64,000 nucleotides of DNA from Dimorphilus gyrociliatus (Eukaryota > Annelida > Polychaeta > Dinophilidae): the NCBI GenBank assembly GCA_904063045.1, contig CAJFCJ010000002.1, forward strand, positions 682,001 to 746,000, in the 5' to 3' direction. The notes beneath the pieces were generated by a model. It was not told the DNA's origin, searched no databases, and worked only from the letters and a program-made list of their open reading frames with translations. This document shows positions 16,945 to 29,343 of the stretch, one piece after another. Both the position numbers and the translations under genes were made by a program. How positions within the stretch are numbered: the first letter of the stretch is position 1; each line of letters opens with the position of its first letter.

Positions 16945-19900
16945 ATGAGATTTTCGTTTTATAAATTTGTTTTAAGAATTTTTTGCTATGGAGCTTCACT
17001 TTTACACATTGAATGTCGTCATGAAAGAAGATATTTAGAAGGGTACCTTCCACCGAGATTTAGTACGTTTTCCTTTTTTCATTTGCTGTACTATATTTCA
17101 CCATTCCTTAATATGATTTAAATTAGAGAATACTCTTGTATCAGTCAAATTAAATGTAGAAATTTAGTACGTTTTTTAAGAGATAGGCACATTTTGTATT
17201 TTTTTGTCTGCCTAAAAAAACATAAGCTGTAAAGTGTAGAGACATGTGGTAAGATAAAACGAAATTCGTTCGTCCATTTACTCTTTACTGGCTTCCAAAT
17301 TCGTTTTTTCTTTTGTCTTTAAAGATTGCAGCTGAAGAGGTTTCAGGATAACTAGCTTAAGGCAAACTTTTATTCCACACTAAAAAACATTATCCCACTT
17401 AGCTCATCCTTGTGAGTTGGGCAGTATGTATTCGAAATTCTTCTATTAAAATCTAAAACATTAACGTAATTGTTCTTTTTTATTGCTTTTTGGACAGTAA
17501 AATTTATGCCATTCATTTTGCCCTGAATCCCTTTTTCGCATCCATTCTATCTGATAGAGAAAACCAGATGCTTTACCTCGCAAACAAAATCCTTACTTTT
17601 CTAATTATTACTTCTAACTATGCAAATATATTTTTCACCAGATGGCGTTTTCTGTCAAAACCCTTGTCTAAAAACAAAGCTCCATTTAAAGGATGTGGCT
17701 GTTTAAATTTATAGCAGGAGTATTATCATCTTTTATTACATATGCAGGTCCTCTTAACTTTGAGAATATTCTAATGGCGGATTTATTCAAGGATTATAAT
17801 AGAGATGCTAGACCTATTGCGAACGTTTCACAGCCAGTTGAAGTGTCGGTAGCATTCTATCTCACAAAAATTCTCAATTTGGTGAGTAATTCACAAAACA
17901 TACATTGAGTAAATAGTATTCCTAATTGCCACTTGTTCTTAAATAACGATTCTACAATCTGCTTTAATTGCATATATTCGTAAAAAATGATTATTATTTT
18001 GACGAACGAAGATGTTTAAATAAAGCCATTAAACTTTAATTATTAAAAAGTTACAAAGAGAAACAATTCGATGTTATTTTGGTTTAATATCTCTAATAAA
18101 CAGTGAAACCTTTCTTCAACTCGAGAAAGGGTTCTATAGGCTAATGAAAATTCTCAGAAAGAGGGGGCTTTTCAGATTTCCTCCATTTTGGAGTTTTTTC
18201 GAGAATTTAGGCAAGAGATATACTGATAAAAAGGTACTCTGATAAGGCATCTTTTAATAATATATGTTTAGGGATTGTCTAATGGCTTTAAACAGCCATT
18301 GCATGTGAATGTTCGTCGGTTAAGTTGATAGTTTATATTATAAATTGTAAGTAGCAATTTAACATAAAACTTTCAAGTATCCAATTTAACGGGGTATAAT
18401 GCAATAAAAGAAGGCTTAGTTGACAATGATTCCTTATAATTCTTTTGTTATAATGTTTTTGAACAATATCTAATTCCTGTAATTTTATCCATAGCATATA
18501 TTACACGAAATTTCTTAATTCACTTGCATATCGCTTTAAATAAAGCGTTAGCTTTCCTATTTTTAGCATTAGATATTTTTAGGATGAAAAAAATCAAGTT
18601 TTGACAACGTTTGGATGGCTGGAAGTAGTAAGTTTATATCTTGTTTCTCGTAATTGTTTTAGTACTTTACCTATTAAATATATATAGCACTGGAAAGACG
18701 AATTCTTGACATGGAACTCTTCGGATTACGGCGGCCTTATGAGGATTATAGTTCCTCCAAGAGTAATATGGTTACCAGATTTTGGTTTAGAAAACAGCGC
18801 TGAAACTATCTATGACGAACAAGCAGACAAAAAATTTCGGGCAGGAATTGATTTTGATGGTGGAGTTCAATGGGTTCCGGGAGGAAAATTCGTAACTTCC
18901 TGTGAATTAGATATCACCCTTTATCCCTTCGACAGTCAGAAATGTGAAATGGATTTCGTTGACTGGACTTATGATGGAAGATTTGTTTCATTGACAAATG
19001 GTACTTCTTCCGTGAGTTTAGGTGTGTATAAAAAGCACGGAGAATGGGATATCCTAAAAACTGAGGCAAAATCGACAAAGCAATATTTTGATTCTGACCC
19101 TGGAATACCTTTTCCTACTGTTAAATTCATCCTTCACTTAAGAAGAAAACCAAAGTTTTATATGATCAATGTTGTTGCCCCTTGCCTTCTTATGTCTATT
19201 CTAGCTTTGCTGGTTTTTTATTTACCACCGGATAGTGGTGAAAAGGTTTCTCTGGGAATAACAGTACTTCTAAGCTTCAGTGTTTTTCTTCTTCTGATAG
19301 CAGAGAATGTTCCAAAAACTTCTGACTATGTGCCTTTAATTGGTAAGAGAAAAACTTTCTTGTTTGGAAAATTTAAGACCTACGTTATGAAACTATAATA
19401 TAAAAATATTTTTTTGTAATAATGAAATAGTTTATAAAATAGGTAATTGTGACTTCTCTCATAGGTGTTTATCTTACAATGGTTATGGTAATGACAGCAC
19501 TATCAATAGTAATAAGCGTCGTCATTCTTGACTTGCATCATCACGAACCCAATAGACCCGTTCCTAGCTGGTTAAGAAGAATAGTTTTTGGAATGCTATC
19601 GAGGCTGATGTTTATTGAAACTCCATATAAAAACGAGCCCACATCGTCGTTTTTTAGGCAAAAAGTAAAAAATGGATCAAAAAAGGCTATTAAAATAGAA
19701 ATAGAGGAAGACCGTATGTTGACAGACATGAATCTTCAAAGAAATAGTTCCTATACAGATGATTGTTTAGAAGTTTCTGCTCTTCAAAAGAAGAAGCATT
19801 ATGTATTTGATGAAATTTTGCTTCACCTGAGAGAGATAACCGCAAAGATGAAAAAAAACATAAGGCGGGAGCAACTAAACGAAGAATGGAAAATGGTTGC

Positions 19901-20015
19901 AAAAGTTATTGACAGATTTCTACTTTTAATATTTCTTCTTGCCATAATTGGCTTGACATTATCTATATTGTATATATATCCCAAATTAAATCATGCATTT
20001 GATAATCCCAAATGA
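16945..20015 (+). CDS. Cys-loop ligand-gated channel subunit, nicotinic type, copy 1
   Basis: Pentameric ion-channel subunit, 500 aa. Exons: 16945-17062, 17748-17881, 18583-18627, 18688-19342 and 19465-20015. The N-terminal leader is followed by LFKDYN, loop-D-like WLEVHW and the WNSSDYGG/WLPDFGL loop-A region. The canonical Cys-loop CELDITLYPFDSQKC follows, then M1 after RRKPKFYMINVVAPC, M2 (GEKVSLGITVLLSFSVFLLL), M3, a roughly 120-residue cytoplasmic loop and M4 near the C-terminus. The GEK start of M2 and the absence of the Pro-Ala insertion found in anion channels suggest cation selectivity. Loop C (SDPGIPFPTVKF) lacks the vicinal Cys pair of acetylcholine-binding alpha subunits, so this is a non-alpha subunit or binds another ligand. 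Tandem duplicate of the next gene. Confidence 0.92.
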
Positions 20016-20169
20016 AAATAAATAGAATATAGGTCTTTTCAGAACTATGTAAGCTAGAGGGCGTTATTGCAGCTGATATTTTTGGATAAATAGAACACTT
20101 TTCATCAGCTAGTGACTACATTCGCCAACTAGTTGACTTAATGTAAAACAGGGTAACTGTGAAAGAAAT

Positions 20170-22502
20170 ATGTCTTTGGAGCGTTTGAAAATTTTTTTAT
20201 GTTTGTTGCTTTGTCTGAGTCTAACAAGAGGAGCTTTACATAAAGGTAATTTAATTTGCTCAGCTTATTTAGCATTTGCAAAATACATAATCAGCTGAGA
20301 TCAAAAATACTGAACAGTGGCAAAAAGAAGTGTTTCTATTTCCTTATATAGAAATCAATTTTTTTCGTTTGTCGTTTTACTTTTTGAAGAAATGACTTCA
20401 AGCTATAATAAAGATAAAAAAGCCATTGTTCTTAAATCAATGAATCAATTCTCTATTGTATATGTGAAACGTTCTAAACAGAGAGAACAGGTCAGGGTAT
20501 TGAAAACATTCTTATAAACAATCTATTAAAGAATTATAGTAAGTATGGGAGACCAACGAAAAATGTTTCGGAGCCTGTTTTACTGTCTATTGCTTTCTAT
20601 CTGACACAGCTAATGAGTCTAGTAAGTACCAAACTAATCAAAATTTCTACTTATTTGTAAATGGACAAGGCTCAGCTAGTTCATTATATTATACAGTAAT
20701 GATATATTTCCACATAGGAAGAAAAAAATCAAATATTAACAACTTTTGGGTGGCTAGAGACGGTAGGTTATAAACCATAAAAATGAGACTTTAGATCGAA
20801 AGTTTCAGTTTTGGATGGACGACTTTCTCGTTTGGAATCCGGAAGAATATGAAAATCTTACCCAAATCGTTTTAACTCCAGATCTCATTTGGCTTCCGGA
20901 TTTTGGTATTGAAAATAGGTTTATAAATAGATGCTAAAAAAACTACTTACCTAAATTTGATATCTCTTCCAGTGCTAAATCCATATATGACGAATTGCAC
21001 TTTAAAAGATTTAGAGTTAGTATTCTTCATAACGGATTATTAAATTGGGTTCCCGGCGGAAAATTTTTAACTTCATGCAAACTTGATATCACATTTTATC
21101 CTTTTGACGATCAGGAATGCAATATTGATTTTGTTGACTGGGCTTATCATGGATTACAGGTGTTATAATATAATATTAGACATACAAAATGTCACTGGGA
21201 TAAATAATAATAAATTTCCCTAGGTAAATCTTATTAATGGATCGTCAGAAATTGGGCTAGATGCTTATACAGAATCAGGAGAATGGAAAATTATAGGGAC
21301 TAAAGCAGTCAGTGAGGATCAATTTTATGAAAGTGACCCCGGAGTACCTTTTCCCCGTGTCAGATTTACACTCTTTTTGAGAAGGAAACCTATGTTTTAT
21401 TTGATAAATATTATAACACCATGTATGACTATGTCCTTACTGGCTTTGTTGGTATTCTATCTACCTCCTGACAGTGGGGAAAAAGTTTCTTTAGGGATTA
21501 CTGTCCTTTTAAGTTTTAGTGTCTTCCTTTTATTGGTTGCGGAAAATGTTCCAAAAACATCAGAGTTCATTCCCCTTCTTGGTAAATAAGTTATATTTTA
21601 GAAACGACAGATATCGGTTACCTGTAACATTATAATTTCCAAATGCGTTTAGAAATTATCACTTTTTTCGAAGTTGTCAAATAATAATCAAGTGCAAAGT
21701 TTGAACATATAGTCAAGTATAGAATATAGTTGATATAACAGATTGTGTAAGGAAGAATACTTTTTAATACGAAAATATAGAAAAGCTTAACAATGGAGGG
21801 AGCAAAATTATCTTTAAAAACTTTTAATTTTGAACTTACCCTCTCAGATTATTATTATTATTAAACTTTATTTTATTAACTTTAATTTTAAGTAAAATTG
21901 TGTCTTAAATACTCACACTGACCAAAGAGCATCGTATTGTTAATTTTTTTTACAGTTGTGTTTACTAGAAATCGTTATCATATTATAGGCAATTCTAACT
22001 TAAGATATCTGGCGAATCTTTAGTTAGATTTTCGCTTCTAAATTAATATGGTTTACCTACAGGAATTTACTTGACTCTTGTTATGGCGACAACAGCGGCT
22101 TCTATTCTTATCTGCGTTATAGTATTAAATTTACACCATCGAGATTCAAAAATACCGGTTCCTAAATGGTTACGAAATTTCTCGAGATTAACTGGAAGCT
22201 GTCGTTGTGCTTTTCTGGATGAAAGTGATAATCAGTTGGACAGGAAAATAACAACTATTAACAAATGTACGGCTCCACAATTTTCTGAAAAAGCTGACCT
22301 TTTAGAGGAAATATTAAATCATGTAACATCTTTATCACAAAAGTTGCAAGAAAAAGACGATCAAAAACGCATTAAATCTGAATGGAAAGCAGTTGCCAAA
22401 GCGATGGACCGATTTTTTCTTACGATATTCTTATTAATTATAGTCTTTTCATCCATCTTCTTGCTCTTTGTATATCCACTAGTTGCCAGAAAAGGGAAAT
22501 AA
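20170..22502 (+). CDS. Cys-loop ligand-gated channel subunit, nicotinic type, copy 2
   Basis: Paralogue of the preceding gene, 154 bases downstream on the same strand. Firm exons: 20170-20245 (signal peptide MSLERLKIFLCLLLCLSLTRG), an exon ending at 20621 (GRPTKNVSEP), 20718-20762 (45 bases, as in copy 1), 20809-20918, 20973-21159, 21224-21581 and 22063-22502. It keeps WLPDFGI, a Cys-loop (CKLDITFYPFDDQEC), M1-M4 and the cation-type M2 GEKVSLGITVLLSFSVFLLL. Loop C again lacks the Cys-Cys pair. The exon after the signal peptide probably starts at 20318 (LFEEMTSSYNK), but no canonical donor gives the expected short YN-to-RP spacing, so the N-terminus has either an insertion of 18-34 residues or an odd splice site. 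Two introns interrupt the extracellular domain where copy 1 has none. Confidence 0.88.
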
Positions 22503-23443
22503 TATGCATATCAGAATTAAAAAGTAAATTTTAACTATCTTTAAGCAAATTCTATCTCTACTAGGTGCAAACATTTAATGATCTTTTTTAAGCATTATTA
22601 TCAATATCTTGCGAAAGATTGTTACTATAGCAGAAACTATATTATGAGATGCTATGCGCTTTTATGAACAAGAAATACAGAATCATTAACATAGCGTTCT
22701 GATTTTTTGTATATTCCAATTATTAAATATAATTTTATGGTCAAGTGAAACTGCTAAAGCTAACTTATTTCAGTATGATTTGCTAAAATTTGAGAAAATG
22801 CTACTCTAAATGAATTCTTCTTATAAAAAGACGTTAGACGTCACTAGAAACGCCTCAGGCCTCGTTTTCACTACATCTAGCGTCGAAAGCATCATGTGGC
22901 ATTGGGAAACCAGTCTAGACACGGCGTTTTTTCGCTACAGTATCACCAGTCTTCGCCAATAGCTGTCACAGTATAGACGCCTTTAAAAACCCTCTTGACA
23001 CCTGAAAATATCGGATTTAATTAATCTCCTTTTATTCCGTTCCATTCGTAAGTACATGCAACATGCTGATTTCCTTTACAAGAAAAAGAAACACTGTTAA
23101 TGAATCATTTTCCTCGGAAAAAATCGAAATGACTCGTCTTTCGAGCGTCTATCGATCGAGCCGTCACTGACGTTATTTTTTCGTTTACGATTTAAGCAAA
23201 GAATAATTTGTATATATATGAAGGAAGGGATGAATTTAATGTTTCTTGAAGTTGAAAGATTAAATAGTCTACGAAATAGATGAAATTTATTCGTGATAAA
23301 TTATTAATAGCAGTTTAATTATGATAAAATTCCCTCAATTTCACAAATGTTCAATGAAATTAGTAAAACGTACATTTAACAAGAATAATCTCTTTTAGAA
23401 AAATTAGTTGACTCTTATTTTCTGTTACAGAATAGCAAAAAAC
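22503..23443. promoter_or_regulatory. Intergenic region with CpG-rich promoter-like block upstream of MFSD6
   Basis: No coding exon seen. From about 22830 to 23170 the sequence becomes CpG-rich (gacgtcac at 22838, gcgtcgaaag, tatcgatcgagccgtcactgacg), in contrast to its flanks. It likely holds the promoter and a noncoding first exon of the MFSD6 gene. A splice acceptor (ttctgttacag) lies at about 23430, just before the start codon. Confidence 0.4.
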
Positions 23444-26400
23444 ATGCAAGCCAACGATCCAATGTATGCTGGCTATGGCGGTGAGGTGGAAGATGTTCAA
23501 CCCAACTTAAAAGCTGAGCGCCCCGATAGCTTACCAACTCGTAAAAATGAAAAGCATCGAGACTTTCTCGATTCCCTTTTCACAAATGTTAACTATGACC
23601 TTCTTCTATCCAAAGTCTTCTACTTTTTTTTCTTTGGAGCTTTCGGTTGTCTTTTCCCACTCATGGCCGTGTACTTCAAGCAATTAGGAATGAATGCAAG
23701 CCAGGCAGGATTTTTGATCGGTGTAAGACCTTTCATTGAGTTTTTCTCGGCACCTTTTTGGGGAGGAATAGCAGATAAATGGCAGAAAGGCAAGAAATTG
23801 CTATTATTTAGCCTTTTCTCCTGGGTCGCTTTCATGATGGGATTAGGATTTGTGACAACTCCTGCAAGTGCTTGTTTACTTTCCAATGGATCAAAAATTA
23901 TGCTAGTTGATCCATGGTCAGAGACAGTATCAAAAGAACCATCAAGAATAAAGAGAGAGATTCAATATGTTGGCGACTCCAAACAGTATTATCTACCATA
24001 TCCCTATCCAAGAGGACATTTTGGGCAATCTCCATTGCCTCTAGAAAAAAATGAAATTGTCAACTCAAAAAATTTTGATTTATCAGAACTTGTTTCACCT
24101 CCGTTTTCAAGCGTTGTATACAAAACGAGGGACATACAACGAGTGTTTCTTCTAGTTATCATATTAGTAATCATAGGTGAATTCTTCAGTAGTCCAGCAG
24201 CAACGCTAGCAGATTCGGCTGTACTCGGTTATCTTGGTGATGACCTAGAAAACTACGGAAGACAGAGGCTATTTGGTAGTTTTGGCTGGGCTTTAGCAAT
24301 GTTTTTTGTTGCAATAGCTCTAGATCATTCTCACATTTTTCCAGATCATCCTTGTGGTAGTCAACAAATAGGAGAGCGAAACTACACAGTTTGTTTTGCT
24401 GTGTTTAGTGTGTTGATGGCTTGTGCCTTTTTGGCGGCAACTCAATTGAGATTCATGTAATCTTTAAAAACAAATTTCTTACTAAAATTAATCATAATAT
24501 TTTTATTCTAGATATGAGGGAGAGCCTCAAGAACCGATTCCTCTCACTATAATCAGAAATAAACTGTTTGGAAGAAATGATCCCATCCCTCAGACACAGA
24601 CCGCTTCCATAGATCCAGAAAAGGATGATGGACAAATGTCTGCTCCAACCTCCTCAACATTTATACCAAGAGGAAAACCGGGTCAAAGTGGGACTTTGAA
24701 AAATTGGCTGATAGTACTTAGGGAATGGGGAGAAACTGCGTATGCTGCAATGCTATTTCAAGCTTGGTTTATGGGTTTTGGAGTTGGTTTAGTCTTTGCT
24801 TTCCTGTTTTGGCATTTGCAAGTGAGCTGATACAACACATTTTAAATTTACCAAACATGTATACCATAAGAACAAGATAATTTTTCTAGTGACTCATAAT
24901 TAAACTTTTTCAACAGTTAATACTTTAATAAGTCTTCATTCTATCAGGGTCTTGGAGGAGCTCCATCGCTTTTTGGCGTGGCATCTGTAATTAATCATGT
25001 TTCAGAGGTGGTAGCTTACTTTTTCAGCAAGAAAATTTTGTTTAGCATAGGTAAGATTTCGCGGCCTTTCAATTAAAATCTGTACTAAGCCAGAATACTT
25101 ATACTGTAGATTAAAACTTTTACTTTTGAAAAAAAACAAATTATTAGCACAGACTTTCAGAAAGTAATATTAATTTTCACTGAAGCTAAACAGTTACAAG
25201 TCTAATGAACGTTTTCTTATCAGAAGAGGAAAACTTTCTTGTGTGTTGAATGATATGCATCTGTTAGTTATTCTTCAATTTTAAGTTGTCTTATCTAATA
25301 ATATGACAATCTACGAATTTTACTATTGTAATTTTGAATCAACTTTAAATAAGTTTAACTCGTCAAATATCTTGCATACTTCTATAGTCATAAGGATCCT
25401 CAACATAGCAACTGAGAACAGTTGAAAGATCATAGCTAATCGATATTTTAGTGAGCTGTACGACATACCTGATCTGTAACTGTTGTAACAAAATGGTTGA
25501 GTGATTGATAATTATTCACGTTCCTTAGATTTATTTCCTAATGGGAAGATATTATTTCATCTTTCGACTTCTCACAGAAACTTTTTATAGTTTGAAAATC
25601 TCAGATTGTGTTTTATTTCATAAAAATAAATAGGCTTTAAAAAAATTTAGAAGTTAAAGAACATATTGTTCATTTAGTATTTTACTCTGTAAACTCTTGT
25701 ATTATCTGTCTTAGGATATTTGAATAAGTAATTTGTAAATATTTAACAATGAAAAATATTTTTATGCGACTAATTAACGAATATGAGACCCTATGAGACT
25801 ATTCTTTCAAAATAGGTCATGTTAAGGTTCTCTATTTGGGATTATTTGGCAACGCCTGCCGTTTTTTGTATGTCAGCTGGTTGTCTAATCCTTGGTGGGT
25901 TCTCCCATTCGAATTCGTCCAGGGATTAACACATGCTCTAGTTTGGGCTTCTGCCTGTTCGTATCTGACACAAGGAATCGAGACAAAGAATAGATCGACT
26001 GCACAGGGCATTCTACAATTAATTCATCATGGACTAGGCAGAGGAAGCGGAGCAATTATTGGTGGAGCTTTGGTTCAATATTTTGGTCAGTATCTATATA
26101 ATAACAAAGTTGATTTCATCTTAAAATGAAACAGGCACGGAATATACATTTAGAGGCTACGGAATAGCATGCATCGTCGTTCTTTTAGGATATATTTTTA
26201 TCAATTGGTATTTTGGTGGCCGACCACGGCAAATGGAAGACATACCAGGAGCCGAGAAACCTGATGAAGTTATGGAGGAAACTTCTCATTTAGCTCCATG
26301 TGGTGTTCCAATGAATCCAATGTCTCGAAATTTAAGTAGCAGCCGACTCTCCGATCTAGCTAATCAGGACAAAAACAATCAACAGGGGAGATATGGCACA

Positions 26401-26712
26401 ACTTCTGATTCTAATGGGTACGCCGGAGGCAGAGAGGAATTGCCAAGATATCCGGAAGGCTATGGACCTGACACTGGTTATGGTTATGCGTTGAGCCCCA
26501 CTGGAAATAACAATCTTCGACCCCTAAAAGAAGTAAGGTTCTTTTAAAAAGTGAATAAAATGTTGAATCATTTTTTTAAGGTTATGGAGAAAAGTAAAGA
26601 TGTCACAACGTTGTTGATAACTGGCCAACCGACTGTTTTAACGAAAGCGTATCTACAGCAACCAGAACCTCTCTTTGGTCGGGATTCGGAGGAAGAAAAT
26701 GAATGGAACTGA
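23444..26712 (+). CDS. MFSD6: Major facilitator superfamily domain-containing protein 6-like transporter
   Basis: Multi-pass membrane protein, 741 aa. Exons: 23444-24456, 24512-24821, 24948-25050, 25816-26085, 26135-26532 and 26581-26712. The MFSD6 hallmark region is present: VFYFFFFGAFGCLFPLMAVY, KQLGMNASQAG, GVRPFIEFFSAPFWGGIADK, and later EFFSSPAATLADSAVL, LENYGRQRLFGSFGWA and IHHGLGRGSG. A long luminal loop of over 120 residues follows the third membrane segment, typical of this family. The cytoplasmic tail is hydrophilic, with Gly/Tyr-rich stretches. The substrate of MFSD6 proteins is not settled. The start was chosen at the first Met after a 5'-UTR acceptor. The largest intron (25051-25815) contains no recognisable feature. 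Polyadenylation signal near 26882. Confidence 0.92.
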
Positions 26713-27106
26713 ACAGAAATTGCTCTTTATAAGTAGAAGTTGTTAAAGACATTTAGGTCAGAAAAACTGTAGAGAAAATGATTATATTGTTTAAAATAAT
26801 TTCCTTTCAAATCTGTCGTCAAAGCTAATTTTAGATCACTTAGAGAATTGTAGTTTGTACTGTTTCATTATTAAAGGGAAAAATAAAATTTATGATAGTA
26901 TATTCAAAGTGTAATATTGACGTTTTACGCTGGGTCTATTTTTAATAATTAAAAGTAAAAGATGGCGTTTTAGCAAAAATATGTTTGTTGTTACAGTATA
27001 GATGGCAGTACTGAATATTAAGCCTACCTATATGACAATAATGATTGTCAATAAAGAGATCAATTGAAGGTTCTTGGTGACTATCAACAAGTTTATATCA
27101 TGAAGT

Positions 27107-28839
27107 ATGACATTTGCTCCACGTAATTCTCAATTTAAACTGCCTTCTAAAACAAGGTAGTATCTTTAACATGAATCGTTAGTATAGGTAAATTTTTTAA
27201 TTCGTAATAGAAAGTCGATAAATACGACCAATTATAGTCAAAAAGTTGATATATTCTCTGGTTGGAAGACTGAAACTGATCTAACAGAATTCTGTTACTG
27301 GGCGGAACAGCGCCAGCAAACCAAAACTAAATATGGTAAGTTTAAACAGAGATATGATAAATAGCTCTTTGGATGTTGGCTAGATTCTTAATTTCCTTAA
27401 ATATGTGGAATTTCTAACTTTTGTTGGGCAATGTAGTTGATAAATAAACTAGTTAACTATAGTTCCTAAATTTAACTTCAGAAACGAAGAGATTGTCCAA
27501 ATTATGCGTACATTATGAATTACTTTGTAACTTTGGGCCTATTTGCGAATCTCTTATCGATCGTAGTGATAGAATAATACAGCAGTATAAGACTGAAAAG
27601 CAGACTGATAATAAGACTAATAAATCCAATACGTTGCTTAAAACGAAGGAAGTAAAAAGCAGAGTCATAGATGAAGACTGGATTGATTGCGGAATACCTC
27701 ACAGAGAGGATAAAACTACAGATGACTTTGGTATGAAGAAAGGAATTTCAACTACTTCATTTGATGAGTTATCTCAAACTGTTCAGCGTGGTGAGAACAA
27801 CTTGTTGCATGATCAAAACCGCACCACCCCTCCTTTGGATTCTCAAATTGAAGAAAAAGAGGTAATTTTATTTTATAACGGTTCCTAAATTTTCAATTTT
27901 AGTTAAAACATCTTTTTCAGTGCTTGAATAACTCAAAATCTACGCGCTTAACTCCAGATAAAGTGTCAGTAGTTGGAGAAAATGGTAAGCCTAGTAGTGT
28001 TACAGAGTTGGAAAGAAATCTTTCAAAAACTAAAAGACTGTTGTCCCTCCATCGTTCAAATCCTAATGAACAGAGCAAATCGAACGTTATTGATGTGATA
28101 TCAAAACCATCTATTAAATACAGTTATACTCAATCGAAAATAGAACTGAACCCGAATAACATAACAAAATTAGAACGTGTTCCAGAAAATTTGAGAAATT
28201 TGTTATCCAAGACCAAAACAAAACCTCAGTCTGCTCCCTCTGCATACCATGGTATTTGTTGTATGAAAATAGAGAAGAAACAACCTAATTCACTTCCAGA
28301 ACAAATAGAAAAGAGAGTATTTCCAAAAAAAACTATCTCTTTGAAAAAAGTGACATTACGAGGAAATCTTGGAGATGAAGAGAATGAAGAAGTCATAACA
28401 ACATTTCCTTTTTTTTCAGCATCAAGACCATTGAAAGATACAGATAATTTAGATAACTCGAAGAAATCTGTATTTCCGATTGTGCATCTACTGCAGGAAG
28501 ATTTGGAGAGTGTTGAACCTTTTAGTTGTAAACTGGGTCCGCCTGGCTTTAGGCCAGGTATAGGAGGTAAAAACGTTTTACATAGAGCAAGAGATGTTGC
28601 AAATAAGAGAATGATGAACACAATTGGATTATTTAACAATTCGACTAGTTCTGCATCGTCCTTTAGACGGACCTCGAGTGCATCAAGAAAATTAGGTAGA
28701 TTACAATGTTCAAGTGGTACAAAGTAAGCTAGTATTGTACATCTGTTTTTATATTTCTAAAAGACATTTTGCTCTTTGCAGAATTAGGACAAGTGAGGAA
28801 CTAATTACTAATTTAATTCATGATAATGATTTAAGCTAA
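27107..28839 (+). CDS. Uncharacterised Ser/Lys-rich protein
   Basis: Gene of 471 aa with no family recognised. Exons: 27107-27156, 27211-27335, 27482-27861, 27921-28723 and 28782-28839; all phases join and the last exon ends with TAA. The N-terminus (FAPRNSQFKLPSKTR, then FSGWKTETDLTEFCYWAEQ) looks like a small ordered module followed by a helical exon. The rest is low in hydrophobic residues, rich in Ser, Lys and Asn, and likely disordered, with one Pro/Gly patch (LGPPGFRPGIGGK) and a Ser/Arg-rich end. No signal peptide or membrane segment, so probably intracellular. An AGATGGCA element lies about 100 bases upstream at 27000. It is convergent with the hillarin-like gene, whose stop codon is about 500 bases away. 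Confidence 0.75.
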
Positions 28840-29343
28840 TCTTCCTTCTACTTAACAATCAACTTATCTGCAACAAAACTGTTGATATTTTTCCCGATTG
28901 CCAACATTAGCTTTAATCTTCCATTTTCTTTCTTTAGAATATAAGAAAAAAGTAAATGACGCAAACAAACTAATTTATTGTAATCATTATTTATTCGGAA
29001 TGTTTAGAATAAAACTTACATTGAAACCCAACATGTTACGTTGACCTTTATGGTATTTCTCTCTTAGAAAAGACTTGTTACTGAGTAAACATACTTTATT
29101 TCACGAATAACGCGAATAAATATATATTCTTTATTGAAAAAGAAGTGATTTAAGACGGACAAATCAAAGATTGCAAAGGTTTTATCGGCCATAACTTTCT
29201 ACTTAGAAAAAACAACTTAAAATCTTACAAAACAGCTTAAAGTTGCATTTAAAAACCGAGAATATACCAACAGTGCTATAATTAATAGATAACTACTCAG
29301 CTTTGAATTTTAGAAATATGCACAAACTAAGAGTTTAAATCTA
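28840..29343. other. Convergent intergenic region
   Basis: About 500 bases of AT-rich sequence between two convergent genes. It probably contains both 3' untranslated regions. No gene, repeat or structural element recognised. Confidence 0.4.

Noticed and set aside
16933-17121. Frame beginning upstream of the receptor copy 1 start and running past its first exon
   Set aside because: The upstream start is TTG, not ATG, and the 3' part reads through a gtacgt donor at 17063; splicing at 17062 gives the conserved sequence.
17490-17714. 75-codon frame in the first intron of receptor copy 1
   Set aside because: Exon 1 joins 17748 in phase and gives the expected LFKDYN start, so no intervening exon is needed.
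28226-28639. 137-codon minus-strand frame
   Set aside because: It is antisense to the well-supported fourth exon of the unknown Ser/Lys-rich gene and has no homology.
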